A stretch of DNA of 64,000 nucleotides, taken from positions 124,001-188,000 of the forward strand of contig NZ_QNTQ01000008.1 of the NCBI RefSeq assembly GCF_003298775.1, written 5' to 3'. The notes beneath the pieces are model-generated. The model had not been told where the DNA came from and made no database searches. It saw nothing but the letters and a program-made list of their open reading frames with translations. Position 1 is the first letter of the stretch. The number at the start of each line of letters is the position of its first letter. Of this stretch, positions 21,376 through 30,583 are shown in pieces. This stretch comes from Rhodosalinus halophilus (lineage in GTDB: Bacteria > Pseudomonadota > Alphaproteobacteria > Rhodobacterales > Rhodobacteraceae). The position numbers and the translations under genes were made by a program.

Positions 21376-22398
21376 ATGAAACTGCTCAAGACACTGATCG
21401 CGGCCGGGGCCGCGGCGTCGATGCTGGGGCTCGCGCCCGCCATGGCGCAGGACTACAAGGACGAATACCGCGTCTCGACCGTGGTGCCCGCGCCCTTCCC
21501 CTGGGGGATCGCGGCGGACCGCTGGGTCGAGCTCGTGGCCGAGCGCACCGACGGGCGGATCAACATGAAGGTCTATCCCGGCGTGCAGCTCGTGCAGGGC
21601 GACCAGACGCGCGAGTTCACCGCCATGCGGCGCGGCATCATCGACATGGCCGTGGGCTCCACCATCAACTGGTCGCCGCAGGTGCAGGAGCTCAATCTCT
21701 TCTCCATGCCCTTCCTGATGCCCGACTACGCCGCGCTCGACGCGCTCACGCAGGGACCGGTGGGCGAGCGGATCTTCGAGATCCTGCGCGAGAACGGAGT
21801 GGAGCCGCTGGCCTGGGCCGAGAACGGCTTTCGCGAGGTGACGAACTCGGTGCGGCCGATCCGCCGCCCCGAGGACATGGAGGGGCTGAAGATGCGGGTC
21901 GTGGGCTCGCCCATCTTCAACGACATGTTCTCGGCCATGGGCGCCAACCCCACGCAGATGAGCTGGGCCGACGCGCAGCCGGCGCTCACCACCGGCGCGG
22001 TGGACGGGCAGGAGAACCCGCTCACCATCTACTCGGTGCTCAACATGCACGAACTGGGCCAGACCAACGTCACGCTCTGGCACTACGTGGCCGATCCGCT
22101 GATCTTCGCCGTCAATCAGGAGGTCTGGGAGAGCTTCACGCCCGAGGATCAGGAGATCCTGCGCCAGGCCGCGATCGAGGCGGGCGCGCTGGGCATCGAG
22201 GTGGCCCGCGAGGGGCTGACGGAGGATGACCAGAGCCTCGTGGAGGAGATCCGCGGCTACGGCGTGGAGGTCGTCACGCTCACGGACGAGGAGCGGCAGG
22301 CCTTCGTGGACGTCACGCGGCCCGTCTACGAGGAATGGACCGCGACGGTCGGCGAAGACCTCGTGCGGATGGCCGAGGAGTCCATCGCCAACCGCTGA
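21376..22398 (+). CDS. dctP: TRAP transporter solute-binding protein DctP family
   Basis: A 340-residue periplasmic binding protein with a clear signal peptide (LIAAGAAASMLGLAPAMA, cleaved near residue 24). It has the DctP pattern of domain-crossing helices and strands. The segment GLKMRVVGSPIFNDMFSAMGANP contains the conserved arginine that normally grips the substrate carboxylate, and TTGAVDGQENPL follows. It therefore probably binds an organic acid. The ribosome binding site AGGGAGG precedes the ATG. It forms one transporter with the next two genes. Confidence 0.93.
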   Translation: MKLLKTLIAAGAAASMLGLAPAMAQDYKDEYRVSTVVPAPFPWGIAADRWVELVAERTDGRINMKVYPGVQLVQGDQTREFTAMRRGIIDMAVGSTINWSPQVQELNLFSMPFLMPDYAALDALTQGPVGERIFEILRENGVEPLAWAENGFREVTNSVRPIRRPEDMEGLKMRVVGSPIFNDMFSAMGANPTQMSWADAQPALTTGAVDGQENPLTIYSVLNMHELGQTNVTLWHYVADPLIFAVNQEVWESFTPEDQEILRQAAIEAGALGIEVAREGLTEDDQSLVEEIRGYGVEVVTLTDEERQAFVDVTRPVYEEWTATVGEDLVRMAEESIANR

Positions 22399-22467
22399 TC
22401 CCTGCGGCACCGGCGGCCGCCGCCCGCGCGCGGCGGCCGCCCCGCTTGCGCAGACCGAGAGGTTCCG

Positions 22468-23004
22468 ATGAGCCCGCAGAAGAGCGGGGATCCCGCGCCG
22501 GATCCCGACGTGACCGAAACCGGCGCGGATCACGCCCGCGTGCCGGTAAAGATCGAGGAGGCGCTGGGCGCCGCCGCGCTGGCCGCGATCTGCCTGATCT
22601 CGCTCGGCAACGTCGTGGTGCGCTACGCCACCAACGCCTCCTTCGCCTTCACCGAGGAGTTCTCGGTCTTCCTGCTGGTCTTCATGACCTTCGTGGGGGC
22701 CTCGGCGGCCTTCGCCACGAACGAACACATCCGCATCACCTTCTTCCTGGAACGCTTCCCGCCAAGGCTCAGGTGGCTGGCCGAACTCGTCACCCTCGCC
22801 GTGACCACCGCGATGTTCGCGATGATCGTCTGGTACGGCGGACGCGTGACCTATGACGAGTGGTACTGGGGCGAGACCTCGCCGGGCCTCGGCAACCCGG
22901 TCTGGCTCTACACGATCTGGCTGCCGCTGCTCTCGGTGGCCATCATCTGCCGGGTCTGGGGGCGCGGCTGGGCGAAGCTTCTGCGCCCGCGCCGGGACGG
23001 GTAG
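22468..23004 (+). CDS. dctQ: TRAP transporter small membrane subunit DctQ family
   Basis: A 178-residue integral membrane protein with four predicted segments, as in DctQ. They start near LGAAALAAICLISLGNVVVR, FSVFLLVFMTFVGASAAFA, LAELVTLAVTTAMFAMIVWYGG and LYTIWLPLLSVAIICRVWGR. The conserved NVVVRYATN and FTEEFSVFLLVFMTFVGA stretches are present. It bridges the binding protein and the large permease. Confidence 0.9.
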   Translation: MSPQKSGDPAPDPDVTETGADHARVPVKIEEALGAAALAAICLISLGNVVVRYATNASFAFTEEFSVFLLVFMTFVGASAAFATNEHIRITFFLERFPPRLRWLAELVTLAVTTAMFAMIVWYGGRVTYDEWYWGETSPGLGNPVWLYTIWLPLLSVAIICRVWGRGWAKLLRPRRDG

Positions 23005-23012
23005 CGCTGCCG

Positions 23013-24311
23013 ATGGATCCGAACGTCCTTCTGCTGCTGGTCTTCGTGGCGCTGATGCTGATCGGCACGCCGATCGCCGTCGCGCTGGGCTTCGCGGGGG
23101 CGGCGGGCATCTATGTCGGGCTGGATCTGACGGCGCTCGGCATGATCGGGCCGAACACCTATGCCGCGGTCGCCAAGTATCCGCTGATCGCCATCCCGCT
23201 CTTCATCCTGACGGGCATGGTCTTCGAGCGCTCGGGCGTGGCCGCGCGGCTGGTGGAGTTCGCGCAGTCGCTGATCGGCCCGCGCCGCGGCGGGCTGGCG
23301 CTTGTGGCGGTGATCGTCTGCCTCATCATGGGGGGCATGTCCGGCTCCGGCCCGGCCGACGCGGCGGCGGTGATCACGGTCATGCTGCCCTCGATGATCA
23401 AGGCGGGCTACCCGCGGCCCTTCACGGCGAGCGTCGTGGCGGCCTCCGCCTCCACCGCGATCCTGATCCCGCCCTCCGTCGCCATGATCATCTATTCGGT
23501 GATCGTGCCGGGACTGGACCTGCGCGCGCTCTTCGCCGCGGGCCTCGTGCCGGGGCTGCTCGTGGGCCTCGCGATCGCGGTGCCCGCGCTCCTGCTCAGC
23601 CGCCGGCATGATTTCGGCCGGGACGAAGACCCCGACCGCCCCGCCATCTGGCCGAGTTTCCGGCGGGCGCTGCCGGGGCTCATGGCGCCGGTCATCATCC
23701 TGGGCGGGCTGCGCTCGGGCCTCTTCACACCGACCGAAACGGCCGTGGTCGCCGTGTTCTACGGGTTGCTGGTGGGCACGCTGCTCTACCGCACCATGGG
23801 CCTGCGGGAGATCTACGAGGTGCTGGCCGAAGCCGCCAAGATCTCCGGCGTGGTCATGCTCATCATCTCGCTGGCGGGGCTCTTCGCCTGGGCGGGATCG
23901 ACCATGGGCGCCTTCGACGCCACGACCGCGGCGCTCCTGTCGGTGACCGACAACGAATGGCTGATCCTGCTCTTCCTGATGATCCTGCTGCTGCTCGCGG
24001 GGATGGTGCTCGACGGGGTGTCGATCTACCTGATCGCGGTGCCCTTGCTCATCCCGATCGTGCAGGCCTTCGACTGGTCCTTCGTCTGGTTCGGGGTGGT
24101 CATGGCGATCCTCGTGGCGATGGGGCAGTTCACCCCGCCGGTGGCCGTGAACCTCATGGTCACCGCCAAGATCGCCCGAGTCCCGCTCGAGAGCACCTTC
24201 CGCTGGGTGGGCTGGCTGCTGCTGGGCATGGCGGTGGCGCTGGCGCTGATCGTTCTGTTCCCCGAGCTCGCGCTCTGGCTGCCGCGGGTTCTGGGCTATC
24301 GCATAACCTGA
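23013..24311 (+). CDS. dctM: TRAP transporter large permease DctM family
   Basis: The 432-residue sodium-coupled permease of the TRAP system. It is highly hydrophobic throughout, with the family landmarks GFAGAAGIYVG, LIAIPLFILTGMVFERSG, MGGMSGSGPADAAAV, ASTAILIPPSVAMIIYSVI, TPTETAVVAVFYG and GQFTPPVAVNLMV. The ATG at 23013 gives the usual short N-terminus. It starts 8 bp after dctQ. Uptake is driven by an ion gradient rather than ATP. Confidence 0.94.
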   Translation: MDPNVLLLLVFVALMLIGTPIAVALGFAGAAGIYVGLDLTALGMIGPNTYAAVAKYPLIAIPLFILTGMVFERSGVAARLVEFAQSLIGPRRGGLALVAVIVCLIMGGMSGSGPADAAAVITVMLPSMIKAGYPRPFTASVVAASASTAILIPPSVAMIIYSVIVPGLDLRALFAAGLVPGLLVGLAIAVPALLLSRRHDFGRDEDPDRPAIWPSFRRALPGLMAPVIILGGLRSGLFTPTETAVVAVFYGLLVGTLLYRTMGLREIYEVLAEAAKISGVVMLIISLAGLFAWAGSTMGAFDATTAALLSVTDNEWLILLFLMILLLLAGMVLDGVSIYLIAVPLLIPIVQAFDWSFVWFGVVMAILVAMGQFTPPVAVNLMVTAKIARVPLESTFRWVGWLLLGMAVALALIVLFPELALWLPRVLGYRIT

Positions 24312-24326
24312 GACGACGAGGCACGC

Positions 24327-26060
24327 ATGACGGAGCAGGGACACAACGAGATGACCGGCGGCGAGGCGCTTGCGCGGATGCTGCAGGCGCATGGCGCGGG
24401 ACCGATCTTCGGGATGGGGGGATTCCAGCTTCTGCCCTTCTACGACGCGGCGCGCCGGCTGGGCCTGAACCACAACCTCATCAACGACGAACGCTGCGGC
24501 GTCTTCGCCGCCGATGCCTATGCCAAGGTCTCCGGCCGGGTGGGCCTCGTGGATGCGACGCTCGGCCCGGGGGCGACGAACCTCGTCACCGGACTGGTGG
24601 AGGCGCTGAACGCGGGCAGCCCGCTGGTGGCGATCGTGGGGGATACGCACCGCGAACATGCCTGGAAGAACATGACGCAGGAGGCCCGGCAGGCCGAGAT
24701 CCTGCGCCCCGCGGTCAAGGAGGTCATTCGCGCCGAGAGCGTCGCGCGCCTGCCCGAGCTCGCGCGCCGGGCCTTCACGGTGGCCACGACCGGGCGCCCC
24801 GGCCCCGTGGCGCTGATCGTGCCCGAAGACGTGGCGCACGGCACGCACGGCTTTTCCGACGACGACTTCACCGCCGATCCGCGCTATCAGGCGGCGCCGG
24901 CCCTGCGCGCGCGGCCCGATGCCGAGAGCGTGGCGCAGGCGGCCGGGATGCTCGCGGCCGCCGCGCGGCCCATGATCCTCGCAGGCGGCGGCGTGCACCT
25001 GTCGCAGGCGGCGGAGGACGTGACCCGCTTCGCCGAGGCCCACGGCATCCCCGTCGCCCACACGATGAGCGGCAAGGGCGCGATCCCCTGCACCAGCCCG
25101 CTCTCGGCCGGCCTTTTCGGACGCTACGACCGGATCGCCAACGACATGATCGCGGAAAGCGACTGCCTTCTCGTGATCGGCTGCAAGCTGGGCGAGATCG
25201 CGACCAAGCGCTACACCGTCCCCGCGCCGGGCAAGACGCTGATCCATCTCGATTGCGTGGCCGAAGAGATCGGCCGCACCTACCGGCCGACGCTGCCGCT
25301 CTGGGGCGATCTGCGCGAAGGCATCCGCGATCTGGCCGCCGCGCTGGACGGCAGCGCCATGCCCGAGGCCCGCAAGGCCTGGGGCGCAGAGGTCATCACG
25401 CGCATGGCGAAATGGCGCGAGACCGCGCGCGCGCGGCTGGAAAGCGACGAGGTGCCGGTCTCGATGGGCCGGCTGATGGGCACGCTGAACGCAGGGCTGC
25501 CCGAGGACGCGCTGCTGATCGCCGACGGCGGCTTCGCGGCGCACTGGGGCGGGCTGCTCTACGACCAGCCACGCGCCGGGCGCGGCTTCGTGCCGGACCG
25601 CGGCTTCGCCTCGATCGGCTACGGCCTGCCCGGCGCGATCGGCGCGCGGCTGGCCGCGCCGGACCGGGCGGTCGTGGCGCTCACGGGCGACGGCGGCTTC
25701 AACATGGTGCTGGGCGAGCTGGAGACGGCGCGGCGCATGGGGCTCGCGCTGACGGTGATCGTGGTGAACAACGCGGCCTCCGGCTACGTGAAGGCGCTCC
25801 AGCACCTGATGTACGGCGAGGGCGCCTATCAGTCGAGCGACCTGGCCGAGACGAATTACGCTGCCGCGGCCGAGGCGCTGGGATGCAAGGGTATCCGGGT
25901 GGAACACCCGGACGCGCTGTCCGGCGCGCTGGCGCAGGGGCTGGCCGAGCCGGGCCGCCCCACCGTGCTCGATGTCGTCGTGACCCGCGATCCGGGCAAG
26001 ATGCTGCCCGCCGCCGACAGCCGCGCGGTGCAGGTCAGGAAGGGCGACCGCGTTGCCTGA
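24327..26060 (+). CDS. Acetolactate-synthase-like thiamine pyrophosphate enzyme
   Basis: A 577-residue three-domain TPP enzyme of the acetolactate synthase/benzoylformate decarboxylase superfamily. The N-terminal Pyr domain carries the cofactor-activating glutamate in NDERCGVFAADAYAKVSG and GPGATNLVTGLVEALNAGSP. The central domain starts near residue 200. The C-terminal PP domain has GYGLPGAIGARLAAP and the TPP/Mg motif GDGGFNMVLGELETARRMG with VVNNAASGYVK. It carries no obvious partner subunit. Position between a TRAP transporter and an unknown protein suggests it cleaves or decarboxylates the imported compound. Acetolactate synthesis itself is unlikely in this context. Confidence 0.85.
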   Translation: MTEQGHNEMTGGEALARMLQAHGAGPIFGMGGFQLLPFYDAARRLGLNHNLINDERCGVFAADAYAKVSGRVGLVDATLGPGATNLVTGLVEALNAGSPLVAIVGDTHREHAWKNMTQEARQAEILRPAVKEVIRAESVARLPELARRAFTVATTGRPGPVALIVPEDVAHGTHGFSDDDFTADPRYQAAPALRARPDAESVAQAAGMLAAAARPMILAGGGVHLSQAAEDVTRFAEAHGIPVAHTMSGKGAIPCTSPLSAGLFGRYDRIANDMIAESDCLLVIGCKLGEIATKRYTVPAPGKTLIHLDCVAEEIGRTYRPTLPLWGDLREGIRDLAAALDGSAMPEARKAWGAEVITRMAKWRETARARLESDEVPVSMGRLMGTLNAGLPEDALLIADGGFAAHWGGLLYDQPRAGRGFVPDRGFASIGYGLPGAIGARLAAPDRAVVALTGDGGFNMVLGELETARRMGLALTVIVVNNAASGYVKALQHLMYGEGAYQSSDLAETNYAAAAEALGCKGIRVEHPDALSGALAQGLAEPGRPTVLDVVVTRDPGKMLPAADSRAVQVRKGDRVA

Positions 26061-26874
26061 CCCGGCCGGGCCGCTCCTGGCCGACAGCGTGACGAAGCTG
26101 GGGCCGGAAGCGGCGGGGCGGGTGGTCGTCTCGGGCTCGCATGGCGGCGTCTATGCGGCGGCGCTGGCCTGCCGGTCGGGATGCCGGGCGGTGATCCTGC
26201 ACGACGCGGGCGTGGGGCTCGGGGAGGCCGGCATCGGCGGCCTCGGCTGGCTGGAGGCGGAGGGCATGGCCGCCGCTTCGGTGGACCACGCGAGCGCCGC
26301 CATCGGGCAGGCCGGCGAGATGCTCGCACAGGGCCGCATCTCGCACGCCAACGCGCAGGCCCGCGCCTGCGGTGTGCGGCCGGGCATGTCCTGCACCGAA
26401 GCCGCCCGCCGCCTGGAGGCCGCGCCGCTGCACGACGGGGCCTGCCCCGAGGTCTCGGAGGCACGCGAGGTGCTGCGGCCCACGGGCGCGCGGCGTGCGC
26501 TCGTCCTGGTAGATTCGGCGAGCCTCGTCCGCGCCGAGGACGCCGGCCAGGTGGTCGTGACCGGCTCGCACGGCGCGGTCTTCGGCGACGATCCGCGCAA
26601 CGCGCTGAAGGCGGACGCCTTCCTCGCGCTCTTCAACGATGCCGGCGGCGGGACCGGCACGGGGCGGCTGGCCGCGCTCGAGGCGCGCGGCGTGGCCGCG
26701 GCGACGGTCGCCGCCAAAAGCGCACGGATCGGCGAGGCGCGTTCGACCTGGCAGGACGGGATCGTCTCGGCGGCGAACGCCCCCGCCCGCGCGCTCGGCG
26801 CGCAGTGCGGCGCGCCGGCGCGCGCGCTCATCGACCGCGCGCTGCGCGCGCCCGCGCGTCCCGGGGTCACGTGA
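26053..26874 (+). CDS. Uncharacterised protein with two tandem GSHG repeats
   Basis: I do not recognise a named family for this 273-residue protein. It is an internal duplication, with repeat 1 at about residues 11-121 and repeat 2 at about 154-263. Each repeat has the same order of motifs: DS-x3-L, VVV-x-GSHG (28-31 and 171-174), a DAG-x-G turn (51-55 and 196-200), SA-x-IG (81-85 and 223-227) and an SxAN-x-xAxA segment (97-103 and 239-245). No signal peptide or membrane segment is seen. The TTG start at 26053 follows AGGAAGGG and overlaps the TPP enzyme by 8 bp, so the two are coupled. An enzyme acting on the TPP product is one guess. Confidence 0.8.
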   Translation: MPDPAGPLLADSVTKLGPEAAGRVVVSGSHGGVYAAALACRSGCRAVILHDAGVGLGEAGIGGLGWLEAEGMAAASVDHASAAIGQAGEMLAQGRISHANAQARACGVRPGMSCTEAARRLEAAPLHDGACPEVSEAREVLRPTGARRALVLVDSASLVRAEDAGQVVVTGSHGAVFGDDPRNALKADAFLALFNDAGGGTGTGRLAALEARGVAAATVAAKSARIGEARSTWQDGIVSAANAPARALGAQCGAPARALIDRALRAPARPGVT

Positions 26875-26879
26875 CCGGC

Positions 26880-27746
26880 TCAGGCCGCGCGTCGGCGCAG
26901 CAGCATGATCGCGTTGTTGGCCGCCAGCGCCCCCAGGACCAGCGCGCCGCCCGCGAAGGTGGTGGGCCCCGGCGTCTCGCCCAGCGCCCACCACACGTAG
27001 AGCGGACCCAGCACCGCCTCGAGCAGCATCAGCAGGCCCACGTCCGCCGCCGGCAGGTAGCGCGGGCCGGTGGCGATGAGCGCAAAGGCCAGCGGCACGA
27101 CCAGCAGCCCCATGAGCCCCATCCAGACCCAGTCGCCGGATGGCAGCACCAGCGTGGGGGCGACCAGCCCGCAGACCGCCGCCGCGAGGAACGACGACGC
27201 GCCCATGACGGGGACGATGCTGCGCTCCGGACGCATCCGCGCGATCGAAAAGATCGTCGCCATGGCGAGCGCCGTGCCCAGTGCGGCGAGATCCCCGGCG
27301 AGGCTGCCGCCCCGGCCCAACCCGCTGCCGGCCGCGATGATCCCGATCCCCGCCAGCACGACGAGGATCGTGACCCAGGTCCGGCGCGGCACCGTCTCGC
27401 CCAGCACGAAGCGCGCGATCAGCGCGGCGAAGACCGGCGAGGTGGCGAGGATGAAGAGCGTGTTGGCCACCAGCGTGGTCAGCGTGGAATAGACGAAGAG
27501 CAGGTTGCTGGTCCCGTAAAGCAGCAGAACCAGCGCCTCGGGCCGGCCGAACCCCCGCAGGCTCGCCCGCAGCGCCGCCGGCGCGAAGAGCGCATAGGCC
27601 AGAAGGATGATCCCGCCGCTCAGCAGCCCGCGCCAGAAGAACTGCGCCAGCGGCGCGGCATCCACCAGCCGCACCAGCAGCGTATCCGGCGAGAGCACCA
27701 GCACGCCGGCGAGCGTGATCAGGAATCCCCTGGCATAGACGGACAT
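26880..27746 (-). CDS. DMT-superfamily transporter with two EamA domains
   Basis: A 288-residue membrane protein with about ten transmembrane helices arranged as two EamA repeats. The first repeat starts at GFLITLAGVLVLSPDTLLVR and the second in the region after PRRTWVTILVVLAGIGIIAAGSG. Such proteins export or import metabolites, and the substrate is unknown. It is convergent with the preceding operon, with only 5 bp between the stop codons, so a functional link to it is not implied. It is 51 bp downstream of the molybdenum hydroxylase gene. Confidence 0.88.
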   Translation of the reverse strand: MSVYARGFLITLAGVLVLSPDTLLVRLVDAAPLAQFFWRGLLSGGIILLAYALFAPAALRASLRGFGRPEALVLLLYGTSNLLFVYSTLTTLVANTLFILATSPVFAALIARFVLGETVPRRTWVTILVVLAGIGIIAAGSGLGRGGSLAGDLAALGTALAMATIFSIARMRPERSIVPVMGASSFLAAAVCGLVAPTLVLPSGDWVWMGLMGLLVVPLAFALIATGPRYLPAADVGLLMLLEAVLGPLYVWWALGETPGPTTFAGGALVLGALAANNAIMLLRRRAA

Positions 27747-27797
27747 CCGCAGCTGTGTGGACCAAAGCGCGCCGGAAGGAAAGCCGCGGCGCCCGCC

Positions 27798-30041
27798 TCA
27801 GACGAACCGCACCGCCTTCGCGAACGGCATCTCGCGCAGCCGCTCCCCCGTCGCGGCGAAGATCGCGTTGGCGAGCGCGGGGGCGGCGGGGGGCACGGGC
27901 GGCTCGCCGATGCCGCGGATCTCGTCGGTGGTCTCCAGCGCGCGGGCCTCGATGACCTTCGGCACCTGGGGCAGGCGCAGCGTCTCGTAGAGGTCGTAGT
28001 TGCGCTGCTCCACCTGGTGGCCCGCGAAGGTCAGCTCCGAGAACATCGCGTGCCCCAGCCCGAAGAGCGCGCCGCCGGTCATCTGCGCCTCGACGTTCAC
28101 CGGGTCGAGCACCCGGCCGACCTCGGCCGCCACATAGACGGCGTCGATGCGGATGCCGTCCTCGGTCGCCGTCACCTCGACCACCTCGGCCGTGGGCACC
28201 CCGAAGGACAGGCAGTAGGCCACGCCGCGCCCGCGTCCCTCGCCCATGCGCGGCCCGTCCCAGCCGCACATCTCGCCCACCGCCTCCAGCACCCGGCGCG
28301 AGGGCGCGTGCCAGCACAGGCGGAGGCGCTCCTCCAGCGGGTCGGCGCCCGCGGCATGGATCAGCTCGTCGAGAAATCCGTCGTGCAGGAAGCCGTTGCC
28401 CGAGGCGCCGACCGAGCGCCAGGACGACACCGGCACGCCGCCCGGCACCCGGTAGCCCGTCACCCGGTAGTTGGGGATGGCGAAGGGCTGATCCCAGGCG
28501 CCCGCGACGATAGCGATGTCCGGCCCCGCCGCCGGCACGCCCCAGCGCGGCCCCTGGCTCGCGAAGGTCGAATGCGCGGCGATGGAGAGGTCGTAGGCCT
28601 CGACCCGGCCGTCGCGCACCGCGCCGCGCATCCGGGCAAGCTGCATGGTGCGGGGGAAATCGTGCGCCATGTCCTCTTCCCGGCTCCAGGTCATCTTGAC
28701 CGGACGGCCGGGCACGCGCATCGCCACCTCCGCCGCCTGCCGGACATGCAGATCCTCCAGCCGGTGGCCGAAGCTGCCGCCGATCATCGTGTTGTGGACA
28801 TGCACCTGCTCGGGGTCCACGCCCACCACCTCGGCGACGTTGGCCTGCAGGAAGCGCGGGATCTGCGTGCCGGTCCAGACGTCCACCCGATCGCCGCTGA
28901 CCTGCACGGTGGCGTTCATCGGCTCGAGCGGGGCGTGGGCGAGGAAGGGGACGCGGTATTCCGCCTCCATGACCTCGGCGCCCGCCAGCGCCGCCTCGAC
29001 GTCGCCCTCGTCCTTAAAGCGGCTGTCGCGGCGGTCCTCTGTGAAGGAGCCCGCGAAGCCCTCCCACATCGCGTCGGAGCTTTCGGCGATGGGCGAGGGG
29101 CCCCAGTCGATCTGCACGGCCTCCGCCGCGCGCATCGCGCGCCAGGTGTTGTCGGCGATCACGCCGACGCCGCCGGTGATCTGCACCACCCGCTCGACGC
29201 CGCGCATGCCTTCCGCCGCGCGGCTGTCGATGGAGGTCACGCTGTCGCCCCAGCCGGGATGCGTCCGCACCGTGGCGTGGAGCAGCCCCTCCTGCCGGTG
29301 GTCGATGCCGAAGTCCTGCGTGCCCGTGCATTTCGCCGCCATGTCGAGCCGCTGCACCGGCTGGCCCAGGATGCGCCACTCCGCGGGGTCGCGCAGGGCC
29401 ACGAAATCGGGCGCCTCGACCTCCGCCGCCTCGGCGGCCAGATCGGCGTAGGGCAGGGCTGTTCCGTCCGGCAGGATCACGCGGCCCGCCTCGGTGCGCA
29501 GGTCGGCGACATCCGCGCCTGTCCGCGCCGCCGCCGCGCGCTTCAGCGTCTCGCGCGCCACCGCGCCCGCGCGGCGCAGCTTCTCGTAGGCATCCGGAAC
29601 GGTGGTCGAGCCGCCCGTCACCTGCATGCCGAGAAGCTTGGCCGCCGCGTCGCTGACGCCCTCGCGCATGAGCCGCGCGATGATGCCGTCGTCGGTGGCG
29701 GCCACCGGCATCCCTTCGGAGGCCACGACCGAGTTGTAGTAGACCGGGGCAGGGGGGCCGAAGGCGGTGCGCACCTCGCCCGGGTCCACGTCCAGTTCCT
29801 CGGCCAGCAGCGCCGCCTGCACCTGCACCGCGCCCTGTCCCTTGTCGGCGCGCGGGGTGATGAGCGTCACGCCGTCGCTGTCCACAACGACCCAGGGGTT
29901 CAGCACCGCCGCGCCTTCGCCCGGCTCCAGCGGGTTTGGGTAGGGCGTGCGGTAGCGCCAGTAGCCGAAGGCGACGCCCCCCGCCACGGCCACGGTGCCC
30001 ACGAGGAAGCTGCGCCGCGCGATCTTGCCGATGCTCGCCAT
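27798..30041 (-). CDS. Xanthine-dehydrogenase-family molybdopterin-binding subunit (IorB-like, Tat-exported)
   Basis: A 747-residue large subunit of a molybdenum hydroxylase resembling isoquinoline 1-oxidoreductase beta (IorB). The N-terminus carries a probable Tat signal (IARRSFLVGTVAVAGGVAFGY), so the enzyme should act in the periplasm. Molybdopterin-contacting stretches include MIGGSFGHRLEDLHVRQAAEVA and SSWRSVGASGNGF. GIGEPPVPPAAPALANAI near the C-terminus carries the expected catalytic glutamate. It lies 3 bp downstream of the 2Fe-2S subunit. Possible substrates are aldehydes or N-heterocycles. No cytochrome c subunit is adjacent. Confidence 0.88.
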   Translation of the reverse strand: MASIGKIARRSFLVGTVAVAGGVAFGYWRYRTPYPNPLEPGEGAAVLNPWVVVDSDGVTLITPRADKGQGAVQVQAALLAEELDVDPGEVRTAFGPPAPVYYNSVVASEGMPVAATDDGIIARLMREGVSDAAAKLLGMQVTGGSTTVPDAYEKLRRAGAVARETLKRAAAARTGADVADLRTEAGRVILPDGTALPYADLAAEAAEVEAPDFVALRDPAEWRILGQPVQRLDMAAKCTGTQDFGIDHRQEGLLHATVRTHPGWGDSVTSIDSRAAEGMRGVERVVQITGGVGVIADNTWRAMRAAEAVQIDWGPSPIAESSDAMWEGFAGSFTEDRRDSRFKDEGDVEAALAGAEVMEAEYRVPFLAHAPLEPMNATVQVSGDRVDVWTGTQIPRFLQANVAEVVGVDPEQVHVHNTMIGGSFGHRLEDLHVRQAAEVAMRVPGRPVKMTWSREEDMAHDFPRTMQLARMRGAVRDGRVEAYDLSIAAHSTFASQGPRWGVPAAGPDIAIVAGAWDQPFAIPNYRVTGYRVPGGVPVSSWRSVGASGNGFLHDGFLDELIHAAGADPLEERLRLCWHAPSRRVLEAVGEMCGWDGPRMGEGRGRGVAYCLSFGVPTAEVVEVTATEDGIRIDAVYVAAEVGRVLDPVNVEAQMTGGALFGLGHAMFSELTFAGHQVEQRNYDLYETLRLPQVPKVIEARALETTDEIRGIGEPPVPPAAPALANAIFAATGERLREMPFAKAVRFV

Positions 30042-30044
30042 CGC

Positions 30045-30506
30045 TCAGCCCTCCCGCAGCCGTGCCGCAGCCATGCGCACCGCCGCGCGCAGGCGCGGGT
30101 AGGTCGCGCAGCGGCAGAGGTTGCCGCCCATCGCGTTGTCGATATCCTGATCCGAGGGCTCCGGCACGTCGCGCAGGAAGCTCGCCGCCTGCATGATCTG
30201 CCCGGGCTGGCAATAGCCGCACTGCGCGACCTGGGTCTCGATCCAGGCGGCCTGCACCGGGTGCGGCGCCTCGGGCGTGCCCAGCCCCTCGATGGTGGTG
30301 ATCTCGGCGCCCGCGGCGTCCGCCGCCCAGGTCTGGCAGGACCGCACCGCCATGCCGTCCAGATGCACGGTGCAGGCGCCGCACTGCGCGATGCCGCAGC
30401 CGTATTTCGTCCCCGTGAGGCCCAGCTCGTCCCTGAGCACCCAGAGGAGGGGCATGTCCTCCTCGACGTCGACCTCGTAGGTCTGCCCGTTGACCCGAAG
30501 CTCCAT
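30045..30506 (-). CDS. (2Fe-2S)-binding subunit of the molybdenum hydroxylase (IorA-like)
   Basis: This 153-residue electron-transfer subunit binds two 2Fe-2S clusters. The plant-ferredoxin-like N-terminal half has the cysteines of [20 protein letters not shown] plus RSCQ, and the helical C-terminal half has [12 protein letters not shown] and [10 protein letters not shown]. The ATG at 30506 is preferred over an in-frame GTG 6 bp upstream because GGGAG lies 7 bases before the ATG. It has no Tat signal and would be carried across the membrane with the large subunit. Confidence 0.92.
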   Translation of the reverse strand: MELRVNGQTYEVDVEEDMPLLWVLRDELGLTGTKYGCGIAQCGACTVHLDGMAVRSCQTWAADAAGAEITTIEGLGTPEAPHPVQAAWIETQVAQCGYCQPGQIMQAASFLRDVPEPSDQDIDNAMGGNLCRCATYPRLRAAVRMAAARLREG

Positions 30507-30583
30507 CCGCACGCTCCCGTCTCATGCGCGCAGGATGATAGCGCAGCGCCGCCGCGCGCCCAAACCTTCCCCTGCGGCAGGGG

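Noticed and set aside
22908-25907. A 999-codon open frame on the minus strand
   Set aside because: It is antisense to dctM and the TPP enzyme gene; composition is unlike a real protein.
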